A stretch of DNA of 64,000 bases from Phenylobacterium haematophilum (GCF_014196295.1 NZ_JACIDK010000002.1:911768-975767), one strand, 5' to 3'. Shown: positions 34,231-43,325, numbered from the stretch's first letter. Translations and numbers: made by a program. The notes: a model not told the origin generated them from the sequence alone.

Positions 34231-34674
34231 TCACATGGGGATTTTAGTGTCAAGGCAGTCCCGCGACGGCCCATGTTCCGCATAGAGGGATTGGATCAGC
34301 GGACAGCCGGGGTCCTGCCCAGCGTCGCAGGCCCGCACGGAGTCAGCCAGAACCCGCTCCATACGCCTAAGGTCGGCGATCCGCGCTCGGACATCCGTCA
34401 GGTGCGATGCGGCGAGGGTTCTCACCTCGGCGCAGGAGGCTTGCCCACCACCGGCCAAGCCCAGCAGGGCGCGAACCTCATCCAGCGTAAAGCCTAGCTC
34501 ACGGGCTCGCCGGACGAAGCCCAGCCGGCCAACGTGTTCACCGTCATAGCTGCGGTAGCGGCCGCGTCGCGGTGGGGGCGGCATCAGGCCGATCCGCTCG
34601 TAGTAGCGGATCGTCTCGATGTTGCAGCCCGTGCGGCGTGAGAGTTCGCCGATCTGAATCGCCTGTTCAGCCAT
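34231..34674 (-). CDS. merR: Mercury-type MerR regulator
   Basis: A 147-aa protein with an N-terminal winged HTH (IGELSRRTGCNIETIRYYER). Three cysteines at 81, 116 and 124 (QASCAEV; ACDAGQDPGCPLI) sit almost exactly where the Hg(II)-binding triad of MerR lies (82, 117, 126). It is divergent from merT across a MerR-type promoter. ATG 34674 is used; the frame further upstream crosses that promoter. Confidence 0.85.
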   Translation of the reverse strand: MAEQAIQIGELSRRTGCNIETIRYYERIGLMPPPPRRGRYRSYDGEHVGRLGFVRRARELGFTLDEVRALLGLAGGGQASCAEVRTLAASHLTDVRARIADLRRMERVLADSVRACDAGQDPGCPLIQSLYAEHGPSRDCLDTKIPM

Positions 34675-34697
34675 GGAGCGCAGCTTTCGATTAGGGC

Positions 34698-34728
34698 TTG
34701 AGTCTGTAGTCACTACAGATGGCATGAT
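34698..34728 (+). promoter_or_regulatory. MerR-type promoter for merT
   Basis: TTGAGT (34698-34703) and CATGAT (34723-34728) are separated by 19 bp. The spacer holds a perfect palindrome, CTGTAGT/ACTACAG (34704-34710, 34712-34718). The overlong spacer with a centred dyad is the hallmark of MerR-activated promoters. Confidence 0.82.
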
Positions 34729-34756
34729 GGTTCCTGTTGGACCAGGAGACGATCCC

Positions 34757-35167
34757 ATGACGGCGAGCAGCGGGATTCAAGCCCGACGAGATGGACAGGG
34801 TCGGACGCCCGCCGAGACGGCTCTGAGCTGGACGGCGGTCGCCGCCGGGGCCGGCGCAGTCTTCGCCTGGGCTGCATGTTGCGTCCTGCCGATGTCGCTC
34901 GCGCTGGCGGGGCTAGGCCTGGGGGGCATGAGCCTGATCGCGGAGCAGCGCAGTTGGATCACCTTCGCCGCGTTGGCGGTGATCGGCGTGGGCTGGACCC
35001 TTACCTGGCGGCGGGCTCGGCGGTGCCGGGTCGACAGCGCCTGCGCTGCGCCGTCGCGGCTCGGGATCGGCCTGCTCGGCGCGGCCACCGTGCTGGTGCT
35101 CCTCGCCTTGATCTGGCAGCCAATCATCGAGCCCTGGGCTCTGACGCTGATCAGGAGCGCCCGGTGA
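34757..35167 (+). CDS. merT: MerT-like mercuric transport protein
   Basis: A 136-aa inner-membrane protein with three hydrophobic helices. AWAACCVLPMSLALAGLG has the vicinal Cys pair of MerT in helix 1, and RRCRVDSACAA is a second cysteine pair in the loop. It would take Hg(II) into the cytoplasm. ATG 34757 lies just after the promoter. Its stop overlaps the next gene. Confidence 0.8.
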   Translation: MTASSGIQARRDGQGRTPAETALSWTAVAAGAGAVFAWAACCVLPMSLALAGLGLGGMSLIAEQRSWITFAALAVIGVGWTLTWRRARRCRVDSACAAPSRLGIGLLGAATVLVLLALIWQPIIEPWALTLIRSAR

Positions 35168-35391
35168 TGGACGCCGTGCAGATCCTGGCGCGCTCCACGC
35201 TCACCTGTCCGCACTGCGGCCATAAGGCGACAGAGACCATGCCGACCGATGCCTGCCAATATTTCTACGACTGCCAGGGCTGCGGCGCCGTCCTCAAGCC
35301 CAAGGCAGGCGACTGCTGCGTCTACTGTTCCTACGGCGACGTGCCATGTCCGCCGATCCAGGAGGACGGCGGCAAGGCATGCTGTGGCTGA
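35167..35391 (+). CDS. GDCCVYCSYG-type cysteine-rich protein
   Basis: A 74-aa soluble protein with about twelve cysteines, including TCPHCG, YDCQGCGAVL and the signature GDCCVYCSYGDVPCPPIQ. This family accompanies merR-merT in alphaproteobacterial mercury loci. A metal-binding or shuttling role is inferred. ATGA overlap with merT. Confidence 0.82.
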   Translation: MDAVQILARSTLTCPHCGHKATETMPTDACQYFYDCQGCGAVLKPKAGDCCVYCSYGDVPCPPIQEDGGKACCG

Positions 35392-35656
35392 CAGGCGCCG
35401 CGGCGCTAGTTTGGCATCGACATTTGGAATCCAAGTCCAAGCCCGGTCCACGACCTGGCCGCTACCGCGCCAGATCAACCTCACATTCGGTCGCCACGTC
35501 ACCGCGGCTGCACCCATATCCCGCATTCGCAGGTGTCGGGCTCAGAGGACGAGACCATTCTTCATTCCGGCTGATTAGGCCATGGCTGCAATCGGTTCGT
35601 CCGCCTGGATCCGTCAGGGTCGACTAGCCCTGCGGATTTCGTCGAGAGCGTCGTCT
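35392..35656. other. Noncoding stretch between mer module and IS110
   Basis: No supported gene and no merA reading frame. It ends at the IS110 remnant, so the rest of the mercury operon may have been lost here. Confidence 0.4.
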
Positions 35657-36543
35657 CTAGGCCTGTTGCACGACAGCTCCCTCGATGACGACGCCCTGCG
35701 TCACGTACTTCCAGAACGCCACCAGAAGCTTGCGCGCCAGCGCCACGATCGCGGACTTGCGCATGCGCCCGCCGTTGCGCTGAACGCGGTCTAGGAACCA
35801 GACGCTTAGCGCCGAGCCTGGCTGGTGCCGCGGCCACAGCCAGGCGACCTGGATCATCGTGGTCCGCAGTCGGGGATTGCCCGCTTTCGATACACCCTGT
35901 TCGTGGTCGATCGACCCGCTCTTCCAAGGGGTTGGGGCTAGCCCTGCGTAAGCTGCGAGCTGCCTTCTGTTGTCGAAGCGCCGATACAGCGCCTCCGACC
36001 AGAGTACGGCGGCGAACTCCGGCCCGATGCCCTTCAACCGGGCAAGCATTGTCGCCGGCGTCGGCGCCTCTGAACTCGCTGGCTCGACGAGCGCGTCGCG
36101 CTCCGCCTCCACCGCCTTCAGCTGGGCCAGCAAGATCTCGAGCCGGTCAGCGTTCGGACCAACGTCTCGCCGTCGATCCGGTCGGTCTTGGCCCGCCGCC
36201 GCCGGCGGGAGGTCAGGATCGAGGCGGCATCGACCACGTGGCTCTCGATCCCTTCGTCCTCCAGCACGCGGTGGATCCAGAAGCCGTCCAGCCCGGCCTC
36301 CTGGATGGCGATGATCGGAAAGCTGCGGCCCAGCCGCGCGCTGGCCTTCTCGTTGAGCTGGGCGAACCGCCCCAGCAGTCCCGCGAGGTCGCCGGCCGGC
36401 ACGACGTGCTTGGACAGCTTCTCCCCAGCGCCCGGCGACAGGGACGTGATCAGCCAGGTCGATCGGCTGAGTTCGAGAGATACGAAGATCGCGCCGAGAT
36501 CGGTGCGGATGGCGCTGTGCTCGGGCGGGGAGTGATCGTGCAT
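35657..36543 (-). pseudogene. IS110-family transposase, internally deleted
   Basis: The N-terminal DEDD part (IFVSLELSRSTWLITSLSPG; RRRRAKTDRIDGETL) is in one frame. The C-terminal part (TPATMLARLKGIGPEFAAVL, then LAAYAGLAPTPWKSG and SKAGNPRLRT, IS116/110/902 type) is in another. The join is near 36120-36160, where about 100 residues expected between the RIDGE and AEFAA regions are missing. The protein is therefore frameshifted and deleted, and transposition is not expected. Confidence 0.82.
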
Positions 36544-36813
36544 GGGTCGGGCTCCAAAGGGGTGAGGGTTCGGCGACCTCACTCTGCTGGAGCCAGAGCG
36601 GAGCGCACTACCCGCCCCATGGGATCTTCCTTGTTCGCGGCGAGCCAGCTCGCCGCCGTGCTTAGGGCTCCGCCCTCGGCGCGCTGCGGGGCGCCTTCCG
36701 CCCAGCTTCGGTTCGCGCTGGCCAAGACCGGCGGCTGCATCGGCATGCCCCTGCAGCCGGGTCCCCGCGAAGGCGCCCGCTCCGCTTGCACACCCGGTCT
36801 CGCCGACGGGCAG
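36544..36813. other. Noncoding GC-rich stretch
   Basis: Between the IS110 start and the ParB-like leader hairpin. The right end of the insertion sequence should lie here but no clear boundary could be defined. No supported gene. Confidence 0.4.
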
Positions 36814-36844
36814 GGCTGCGAGGCGCGCCCTGCGCCTCGCAGCC
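36814..36844 (+). promoter_or_regulatory. 13-bp hairpin in the ParB-like leader
   Basis: GGCTGCGAGGCGC pairs perfectly with GCGCCTCGCAGCC around a five-base loop, ending 21 bases before the start codon and just upstream of AAGGAGG. It could be an attenuator, a protein-binding leader, or a transcription stop for upstream reading. Confidence 0.55.
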
Positions 36845-36865
36845 CAACCCCAAAAGGAGGTCGTC

Positions 36866-38812
36866 ATGACCACGAACGGCGAGATCGTCACTGGGACCGA
36901 GATCGAAATCCCCCTCAACAAGCTCAAGAAGTCGCCGCGCAACGCGCGCAAGGTTCCGCACAGCGACGCAGCCATCGAAGCGCTGGCGGCGAGCATCGGC
37001 GCCAAGAAGCTCCTTCAGAAGCCGGTGGTGGAGCCCGAACGCGACGACGCCGGTGGCCTCACCGGGTTCTGGCTCGTGACCATCGGGGAGGGGCGGCGGC
37101 TGGCGCTGCGGATGCTGGCCGCGCGGGGTCAAATCAAGAAGGCGCATTTGGTCCCGTGCGTGATCGATACGGAGTTCGATCCGCAAGAGATCAGCCTAGA
37201 CGAAAACGTCACACGCTCGGCCATGCATCCAGCCGACCAGTTCGACGCGTTCCGCGATCTAAACGAACGGCTCGGCTGGGGCGCCGAGGAGATCGGGGGG
37301 CGGTTCGGGGTGTCGGCCCACGTTGTTCGCCAACGCCTGCGGCTCGCCACAGTCAGTCCCAGGCTGATGGGCGTCTATCGCGAAGGCGGCCTGACCCTCG
37401 ATCAGCTCATGGCGTTCGCCGTGAGCGAAGATCACGAGCGCCAGGAACAGGTCTATGAGGCTCTATCCTACAACCGTTCGGCCAGCTTCATCCGGCAGGC
37501 GATGACGGAAGCCAAGGTGCGGGCCGAGGACCGGCGCGCGGTCTTTGTCGGCGTCGAGGCCTATGCCGAGGCAGGCGGCATGGTGCTCCGCGACCTCTTC
37601 ACCGAGGACGGCGGCGGCTGGCTGGAGGACGTGGCGCTGCTCGACCGGCTGGTGGCCGAGAAGCTGGCCGCGCAGGCCCAGGCGCTACGGGATGCGGAAG
37701 GTTGGAAATGGGCCGAGGCGCATCTCGACTACCCTTCCGGCCACGGCCTCGCGCGTGTCTATCCGGTTCAGATCGAGCGCGGCGCCGACGATACCGAGAA
37801 GATCGCCGCGATTAGCGCTGAGTACGACGCGCTCACCGAGCAGTGGGCGGCGGTGGAGGACCTGCCGCAGGAGGTCGAGGCGCGGCTCGCCGAGATCGAC
37901 GCCGAGCTGGACGCCTTCGGTGATGGCTATGCCTACCTCCCGGGCGACGTGGCGCGCGGCGGGGTGTTCGTCGTACTGGCCTGGGATGGATCGGTCCGGA
38001 TCGAGCGCGGCTTCATCCGTCCCGAGGACATGGCCCCCGAGCCCGAAGTCGAGGCTGGGGAGGACGCCGTGTCGCCAGAGCGCGAGGGCGACGGCGGCGC
38101 CCAGGCGGAGGACGATGAGGACGGCGGCGCTCCGCTCTCCGACCGGCTGGTCGCCGAGCTGACGGCCTATCGGAGCGCCAGCCTGCGCGACGCCTTGGCC
38201 GAAAGCCCCGAGACGGCCTTGCTCTGCGTGGTGCACGCCCTGGTGCTGCACACCTTCTGCGGCGCAGGTACGGCCAGCTGCCTCGACATCCGAAGTGCGT
38301 CCCGCGCGCTGGCCAGCGAGGTGCAGGGCGTCGAGGACAGCCCCGCCGGACGCCGTATCAGCGAGCGGCATGACGCCTGGGCGCGGCAGGTTCCCGATCA
38401 GCCAGCCCTCGTCTGGGCCTTCGTGACCGACCTCGACACCGACAGCCGCATGGCGCTCCTGGCCCACTGCGTGGGCCTCTCCCTCGACGCCGTGCAGGGT
38501 TGGCAGCGCCGTAGCTTGGCGCTGGCCCATGCGGATGCTCTGGCGGGACGGCTGGCGCTCGACATGCGCGGCGACTGGCAGGCCGACGCCCGCAGCTATC
38601 TCGGGCGCGTGACCAAGGCGCGGATACTCGACGCCGTGGCAGAGGCCGTGGGCGCCGAAGCCGCTGAGCGCCTTGCGGGCCTCAAGAAGGCGCAGATGGT
38701 GGAGGCGGCCGAAGGCTTGCTGGCAGGGACCGGTTGGCTGCCTCGCCACTTGCGCACCGAGGACGCCGCCGCCCACGACGGGCCAGACCAGGAGGCTGCG
38801 ATAGCGGCCTAG
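36866..38812 (+). CDS. ParB/RepB-family partition-like protein
   Basis: A 648-aa protein. The N-terminal ParB domain is IPLNKLKKSPRNARKVPHSD, then GFWLVTIGEGRRLALRML and DENVTRSAMHPADQFDAF. The HTH is GWGAEEIGGRFGVSAHVVRQR. A long C-terminal part, acidic linker then PETALLCVVHALVLHTF and onward, is typical of ParB-like proteins on conjugative elements and plasmids rather than chromosomal ParB. It probably controls element partition or transcription. AAAAGGAGG precedes the start. Confidence 0.85.
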   Translation: MTTNGEIVTGTEIEIPLNKLKKSPRNARKVPHSDAAIEALAASIGAKKLLQKPVVEPERDDAGGLTGFWLVTIGEGRRLALRMLAARGQIKKAHLVPCVIDTEFDPQEISLDENVTRSAMHPADQFDAFRDLNERLGWGAEEIGGRFGVSAHVVRQRLRLATVSPRLMGVYREGGLTLDQLMAFAVSEDHERQEQVYEALSYNRSASFIRQAMTEAKVRAEDRRAVFVGVEAYAEAGGMVLRDLFTEDGGGWLEDVALLDRLVAEKLAAQAQALRDAEGWKWAEAHLDYPSGHGLARVYPVQIERGADDTEKIAAISAEYDALTEQWAAVEDLPQEVEARLAEIDAELDAFGDGYAYLPGDVARGGVFVVLAWDGSVRIERGFIRPEDMAPEPEVEAGEDAVSPEREGDGGAQAEDDEDGGAPLSDRLVAELTAYRSASLRDALAESPETALLCVVHALVLHTFCGAGTASCLDIRSASRALASEVQGVEDSPAGRRISERHDAWARQVPDQPALVWAFVTDLDTDSRMALLAHCVGLSLDAVQGWQRRSLALAHADALAGRLALDMRGDWQADARSYLGRVTKARILDAVAEAVGAEAAERLAGLKKAQMVEAAEGLLAGTGWLPRHLRTEDAAAHDGPDQEAAIAA

Positions 38813-39113
38813 AGTCCGGATCGTCTTGCTTGGGCCGCGCATTCCCCGCCGCTGCGCGGCCCTCCTTCTTCCAGGCGGCGCCGGACTGTCGCTCAGGAGC
38901 GGGCGTTCGCGCCTTGCCGGTTTTCCCGCCGATCCGCGCCGCATGTCGATGGGGTGAGGCTCAACGCGCTGCAACCAAGCCGCCGTGAGCCGGGCCAGGG
39001 CCTCGGTGCTCAAGGGCTATCTCCACGTTCCCCTCCGCGCGCGCCCAGCGCGGCCTGCGATGGCCCGATCTGGCCGGAGGAAATGCGGCTGCGCCGCCGG
39101 CCGTCCTGGCGCA
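38813..39113. other. Noncoding stretch after ParB-like gene
   Basis: Very GC-rich, with open frames on several strands but no codon-like or family signal. No gene supported. Confidence 0.4.
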
Positions 39114-39190
39114 ACGGCGCTGGCGAGTTTTCTTCCCCTGCCGGCTTCGCCGCCATTCCTCGCGAGACAAGAAAATCTCGCCAGCGCCGT
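39114..39190. repeat. Long inverted repeat before DUF736 gene
   Basis: The left arm (39114-39134) ends CTGGCGAGTTTTCTT. The right arm (39169-39190) begins AAGAAAATCTCGCCAG and continues CGCCGT. The arms are complementary over about 21 bp with one bulged T, around a 34-bp loop. It could be a terminator-like structure, a protein-binding site or part of an origin. It lies 116 bp before the DUF736 start. Confidence 0.6.
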
Positions 39191-39305
39191 CCTCCGCTCG
39201 CGCTGCGGGCCCTGCGGGCTGCGCGGCCGTCCGCCTCCGGACCTGCCGATCGCCATCGAGGTCGCGATGGGCGCGGCCCGAGAGAAGCAGACAGGAGACT
39301 TCCCC

Positions 39306-39617
39306 ATGGCCACCATCGGCACCTTCACCCAGCACGAAGACGGCTCGATCAGCGGCGCCATCAAGACCCTCACCCTCAACGTCAAGGCGGCGCAGTTCCG
39401 ACCGGCGGAGAAGGAAAACGACAAGGCCCCCGACTTCCGCATCTTCGCAGGCCAGACCGAGTTCGGCGCCGCCTGGAAGAAGGTTTCCCGCGAGAACCGC
39501 GAGTACCTCTCGGTCAAGTTGGACGATCCGAGCTTCGCCGCCCCGATCTACGCCAGTCTGGTCGACGCCGACGAGGGCTACAGCCTGATCTGGTCGCGCA
39601 GCCGCGCCGCCGACTGA
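39306..39617 (+). CDS. DUF736-family protein
   Basis: A 103-aa protein. [40 protein letters not shown] and [18 protein letters not shown] are the DUF736 core, a small beta-rich family found almost only on alphaproteobacterial plasmids and conjugative elements. AGGAG precedes the ATG. Function unknown. Confidence 0.9.
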   Translation: MATIGTFTQHEDGSISGAIKTLTLNVKAAQFRPAEKENDKAPDFRIFAGQTEFGAAWKKVSRENREYLSVKLDDPSFAAPIYASLVDADEGYSLIWSRSRAAD

Positions 39618-39681
39618 CCCCGCCAGCGCCCCGCTTCGGCGGGGCGCCGCTCCCCAACAAGACAATCTTGAGGAGGCCGCC

Positions 39682-40584
39682 ATGGCGCGCCCCAACGAGA
39701 CCGCTCGCCCGGACCTCTACGCCCGGGTCACAGCCAAGATCATCGCTGACCTCGAACACGGGGTCCGACCCTGGACCAAGCCCTGGTCCGCCGAACATCT
39801 CGCCGGCAAGATCAGCCGCCCGCTGCGCCACAACGGCCAGCCTTATAGCGGCATCAACGTCCTGCTGCTCTGGGCCGAGGCGACGGCCAGCGGCTTTTCG
39901 GCTCCGATCTGGATGACGTTTCGCCAGGCCCTAGAATTGGGCGCCCACGTCCGCAAAGGCGAGAGCGGCGCAACGGTGGTCTACGCCAACCGCATCACCC
40001 GCACCGAAGCTGGCGATGGCGGCGAGGACGTCGAACGTCAATTCCCGTTCCTGAAGGCCTACACCGTCTTCAACGTCGAACAGATCGAGGGACTGCCCGC
40101 GCACTACCGTGCTCTGGCTGCGCCGGTTCTGGACCCTGCCCAGCGGATCGCTCACGCCGACGCCTTCTTTGCAGCGACTGGCGCCGTCGTTCGTCACGGT
40201 GGCGACCAAGCCTACTACGCGATGGGACCAGACCATGTGCAGGTCCCGCCGTTCGAGTGCTTCGAAGACCCGGAGAGCTACTATGCGACCCTGGCGCACG
40301 AGTGCACCCACTGGACGCGGCATCCGACCCGGCTCGACCGCGACTTCGGGCGCAAGCGCTGGGGCGATGACGGCTATGCCCGCGAAGAGCTCGTCGCCGA
40401 ACTCGGCGCGGCGTTCCTCTGCGCCGACCTTGGCCTCGAGCTTTCAGCTCGCGAGGACCATGCCGCCTATCTCGCCAGCTGGCTGGACGTGCTGAAGGGC
40501 GACAAGCGCTTCATCTTCACCGCCGCCGCCCATGCCCAGAAGGCCTGCGACTTCCTGCACGGGCTGCAGCCGCGAGCAGACTAG
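39682..40584 (+). CDS. ardC: ArdC-like antirestriction/zincin protein
   Basis: A 300-aa protein with an N-terminal ssDNA-binding ArdC domain (HGVRPWTKPW, SGINVLLLWAEA, TVVYANRITR). The C-terminal zincin domain has HECTH at 206-210 in YATLAHECTHWTRHPTRLDR, with the third ligand in the EELVAELGAAFLCADLG helix. Such proteins travel with conjugative DNA and protect it in the recipient. AGGAGG precedes the start. Confidence 0.88.
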   Translation: MARPNETARPDLYARVTAKIIADLEHGVRPWTKPWSAEHLAGKISRPLRHNGQPYSGINVLLLWAEATASGFSAPIWMTFRQALELGAHVRKGESGATVVYANRITRTEAGDGGEDVERQFPFLKAYTVFNVEQIEGLPAHYRALAAPVLDPAQRIAHADAFFAATGAVVRHGGDQAYYAMGPDHVQVPPFECFEDPESYYATLAHECTHWTRHPTRLDRDFGRKRWGDDGYAREELVAELGAAFLCADLGLELSAREDHAAYLASWLDVLKGDKRFIFTAAAHAQKACDFLHGLQPRAD

Positions 40585-40627
40585 CGACGGTCGGAGCGTG
40601 CGGACCCCTCCGCACGCTCCGCACCGC

Positions 40628-41269
40628 CTAACCGCGTGCGGCCGTCTCGGCCGCCGCTTGCGCCCTGGCCTCGGCGAGCAGGCGTTCGCGGTCGGTCATG
40701 GCGAGGTCGCAGGCCGCGCCAAGATCGGAGGTCTTCGCGCAGTACCAGGCGCGCAGCTGGGCCAGGTCGTCATCCCAGGCGAGGGTCTCCAGGAACCCAA
40801 CGGCGCTCTGGTGCAATCGGCCGACGTTTCGGTCGTTGGCGGCCAGGATGCGATCCTCATGCGGCGTCAGCTTGGTCAACAGATGGCCTTGCGGGTACTG
40901 GCTGCGGCTGGCCGCGAGGTAGAGCTGGAAGAGCGCGCCCTTGATCGAGGTCGCGCGGCGATGGCCGGCGGTCTCTTCCAGGCCCCGCTGCCGCTCGATC
41001 AAGGCTTGATGCAGCTCGTCCGCCGACGGGCCAGCTTCGAGCGCGTCGAGAGCCGCCACGAGTTCGACGTCGCAATCTGCGCCTTCGTGCAGCCAGCGAC
41101 GGGTCCGGAGAATTTGAGCCGCCTCGACCGCCATCTGCTCGACCTCGCACGCGACGGCGAGCGCTTGGCGTTGGGCTGGCTTGCCAGGCGCCGGACGACG
41201 CCAGCGCTGGCGGACGGCGGGCGTCGTGGGCGCTGAGTGAGCTGCGTGATGATCGACGGCGATGGTCAT
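40628..41269 (-). CDS. Hypothetical conjugation-locus protein
   Basis: A 213-aa helix-rich protein without a known domain. The start MTIAVDHHAAHS at 41269 follows AGGAGAGG; the longer frame to 41938 reads antisense through mobC. It lies between ArdC and the candidate oriT on the opposite strand. Confidence 0.65.
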   Translation of the reverse strand: MTIAVDHHAAHSAPTTPAVRQRWRRPAPGKPAQRQALAVACEVEQMAVEAAQILRTRRWLHEGADCDVELVAALDALEAGPSADELHQALIERQRGLEETAGHRRATSIKGALFQLYLAASRSQYPQGHLLTKLTPHEDRILAANDRNVGRLHQSAVGFLETLAWDDDLAQLRAWYCAKTSDLGAACDLAMTDRERLLAEARAQAAAETAARG

Positions 41270-41408
41270 GGTGGGAGTCCTCTCCTGAAGAGCCGCGTGC
41301 GGTTGCGGCGTTCGGGCGGCTTGCTCCGCCTGTCGCGAAGACTCCGTGAATTGGGGCGAACCCTCTGCACCCGGCTGGGGCGCCCGGTTGGGCGGGCGGG
41401 GGGGGGGA

Positions 41409-41438
41409 GGTGCGATGCGTAGGCTTACGCGTCGCGCC
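41409..41438. other. Candidate origin of transfer (oriT)
   Basis: GGTGCGATGCGTA (41409-41421) and TACGCGTCGCGCC (41426-41438) form an imperfect 13-bp hairpin with a 4-base loop. On the minus strand the hairpin is followed by CACCTCCCC, reminiscent of the C-rich nick region of MobQ/Ti-type oriT. It lies just upstream of mobC and the relaxase and next to a run of ten G. This is inference from position and shape. Confidence 0.45.
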
Positions 41439-41467
41439 TGCCGAGGGGAGGGGGCAGGGTAAGAGCC

Positions 41468-42040
41468 GTGGTCGAGGGCAGGATAGCCTTGCCGGCGGCG
41501 GTGTCTTACGCGAGGCGCAACGTGGCGATCTTCAACGTCCGACTGCCAGACGATCTCGCTGATCGGTTCGACGAGGCGGCCGCCTCGCACGGCGGTCGCT
41601 CGGTGGTGCTGCGCCGCCTGATCCATGAGGCCGCCGGGGCTTCGCAGGCCGGGGTCCAATTGCTCGAACGCGGTCGTCCGGCCAAGCTGACGGTGCGCCT
41701 GGCCGATCCCGACCTGGCGGCGCTTACCGCCGCAGCGGCGGAACTTGGCCTTACGCCGAATGCCTGGGCCGCCGCCCTGATCCGCCGGCGGCTCTCGAAT
41801 CGTCCAGCTTTCAGCCGAGAGGGCGAGCGCGGGCTGATGGCCATCCAGACCGAGCTGCGCCGGATCGGCGTGAACCTCAACCAGATGGCCAGAGCCCTGA
41901 ACACCGAGGTGATGGAGGGGCGGGTGCTGGACCTGCAACTCACCGAGGTCAGAGCTTTCCGCGACGAGCTGCGGGGGCGGCTTTCCGACCTCCGCGCCGC
42001 GCTGGCCGGCAACCTCGATTACTGGGAGGCGGCGTGGTGA
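41468..42040 (+). CDS. MobC-like relaxosome accessory protein
   Basis: A 190-aa protein. An N-terminal ribbon-like segment (VAIFNVRLPDDLADRFDEAA) is followed by a second one, and then the MobC signature EVELRRIGVNLNQMARALN in the form LRRIGVNLNQMARAL. It helps the relaxase bind oriT. The start is uncertain: the GTG at 41468 or the GTG at 41522, which opens directly on the ribbon domain. Its stop overlaps the relaxase start. Confidence 0.75.
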   Translation: MVEGRIALPAAVSYARRNVAIFNVRLPDDLADRFDEAAASHGGRSVVLRRLIHEAAGASQAGVQLLERGRPAKLTVRLADPDLAALTAAAAELGLTPNAWAAALIRRRLSNRPAFSREGERGLMAIQTELRRIGVNLNQMARALNTEVMEGRVLDLQLTEVRAFRDELRGRLSDLRAALAGNLDYWEAAW

Positions 42041-43047
42041 GCGATTTTCGGACGGTCGAGGGGTTTGAAGACGTATGGCGGCCGGTGGCCCAGCCCCGAC
42101 GGACCCCCGCTCGGGTGCTGCGGCCAGGTCGCGACGATGCGCGCGCGCGGCTGTCGCGCATCGCGCGACGCGCGCCCGAAGTCATGGTCAAGGTCACCGG
42201 CCGAACCCGAAGCGGTCCGCACCTTAAGGCGCACCTGGACTACATCTCGCGCAACGGAATGCTGGACCTGGAGGACGACCAGGGAGCGCGGCTTCAGGGG
42301 CGCGATGACGTCGCCGATCTCGCGCGGGATTGGGCCGCTCAGGCCGAACTGGATCGGACCCGCCGGTCCAACTCTCCGATGAGCCATTCGATCATCCTCT
42401 CGATGCCGGCCGGCACTGACCCTCAAGCCTTGCGTCTGGCGGCGCGAGCTTTCGCCAGGGAGATTTTTGAGGACCGCTTCGAGTATGTCTTCGCGCTCCA
42501 CACGGACGCCGATCATCCGCACGTGCACCTGAGCGTCCGCAGCTCCGGTGTGCACGGCGAGCGGCTCAATCCGAAGAAGCCCGACCTGGAGCTCTGGCGC
42601 CAGGTCTTCGCCGAGGTGCTGCGCGAGCGTGGCGTCGAAGCCGAGGCGACACCGCGCCGCGCGCGCGGCGTGACGCGGCGGGCTGAACGCCAGGCGTTGC
42701 GACAGATGGCAGATCGTTCGCGCGCCGCGGCCGCTGGCCCGAGCCGCGCGCACCGCGAGGCGATGAAGGAGGCCGCCGCCGCCGCGTTCGGCGCTGACGC
42801 CGCCTTGCGCCCCTGGGAGAAGATGATCGGGCGCCAGCAGGCTCGTGTGCGTAGCCTCTATCTCCAGCAGGCCGCCTTGCTCGATCGCTCGCCGGACGCC
42901 GGTGATCGCGAGCTCGCCGCGCTCGTGCGGGCGTTCGTGAAGGAGATGCCGGCGCCCGATAGCCGGCGGTTGGCTCTGGCGCGTGCGTTAAGGGATCTCA
43001 GCGGTCGCTTGGAGCCGCAGCCTCAGGAGAAGGGGCGCGACCGGTAG
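42034..43047 (+). CDS. Relaxase/mobilisation nuclease
   Basis: A 337-aa VirD2/MobA-type relaxase. HTDADHPHVH at residues 156-165 is the metal-binding three-His motif. The catalytic Tyr is probably Tyr70 in LKAHLDYISRNG. The C-terminal part is basic and Ala-rich. It cuts one strand at oriT and leads it into the recipient. Overlap with mobC shows coupling. Confidence 0.85.
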   Translation: MVSDFRTVEGFEDVWRPVAQPRRTPARVLRPGRDDARARLSRIARRAPEVMVKVTGRTRSGPHLKAHLDYISRNGMLDLEDDQGARLQGRDDVADLARDWAAQAELDRTRRSNSPMSHSIILSMPAGTDPQALRLAARAFAREIFEDRFEYVFALHTDADHPHVHLSVRSSGVHGERLNPKKPDLELWRQVFAEVLRERGVEAEATPRRARGVTRRAERQALRQMADRSRAAAAGPSRAHREAMKEAAAAAFGADAALRPWEKMIGRQQARVRSLYLQQAALLDRSPDAGDRELAALVRAFVKEMPAPDSRRLALARALRDLSGRLEPQPQEKGRDR

Positions 43048-43325
43048 CTAGGCTGCTACGCGGCTCTCCGGCTGAAGCTCTGGCGGACGCTCTGCCCCCA
43101 AGGACGCGTCGCGTGGGGTCTTGGTCGCCTTGGCCTTGAGGGCGGGGCGTCTGGCCGCACTAAGCGGATGGAGATTCTGGCGGTCTCGTGGGAAGGGTGA
43201 TGATGTCGTCGAACTCGCGCCGACGATTGTGCTCCGCCATCGTGCCCCTCCCGCAGGGAGGATAGTGCGCGCGCCCGCTCGGCCACAATCGCCTTGCGGA
43301 TCGGTGGGGCGTTGCAGGTCATCCG
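43048..43325. other. No supported gene
   Basis: Between the relaxase and the LPD7 gene, which converge here. A minus-strand frame (43056-43322, 88 aa, Arg/His-rich) exists but has no recognisable family or ribosome site. Confidence 0.35.

Noticed and set aside
36544-37005. A long N-terminal extension of the IS110 transposase
   Set aside because: It reads antisense into the ParB-like gene; the transposase starts at 36543.
41398-41407. The ten-G run as a sequencing error
   Set aside because: It cannot be judged without reads, and it lies outside any coding frame, so no gene call depends on it.
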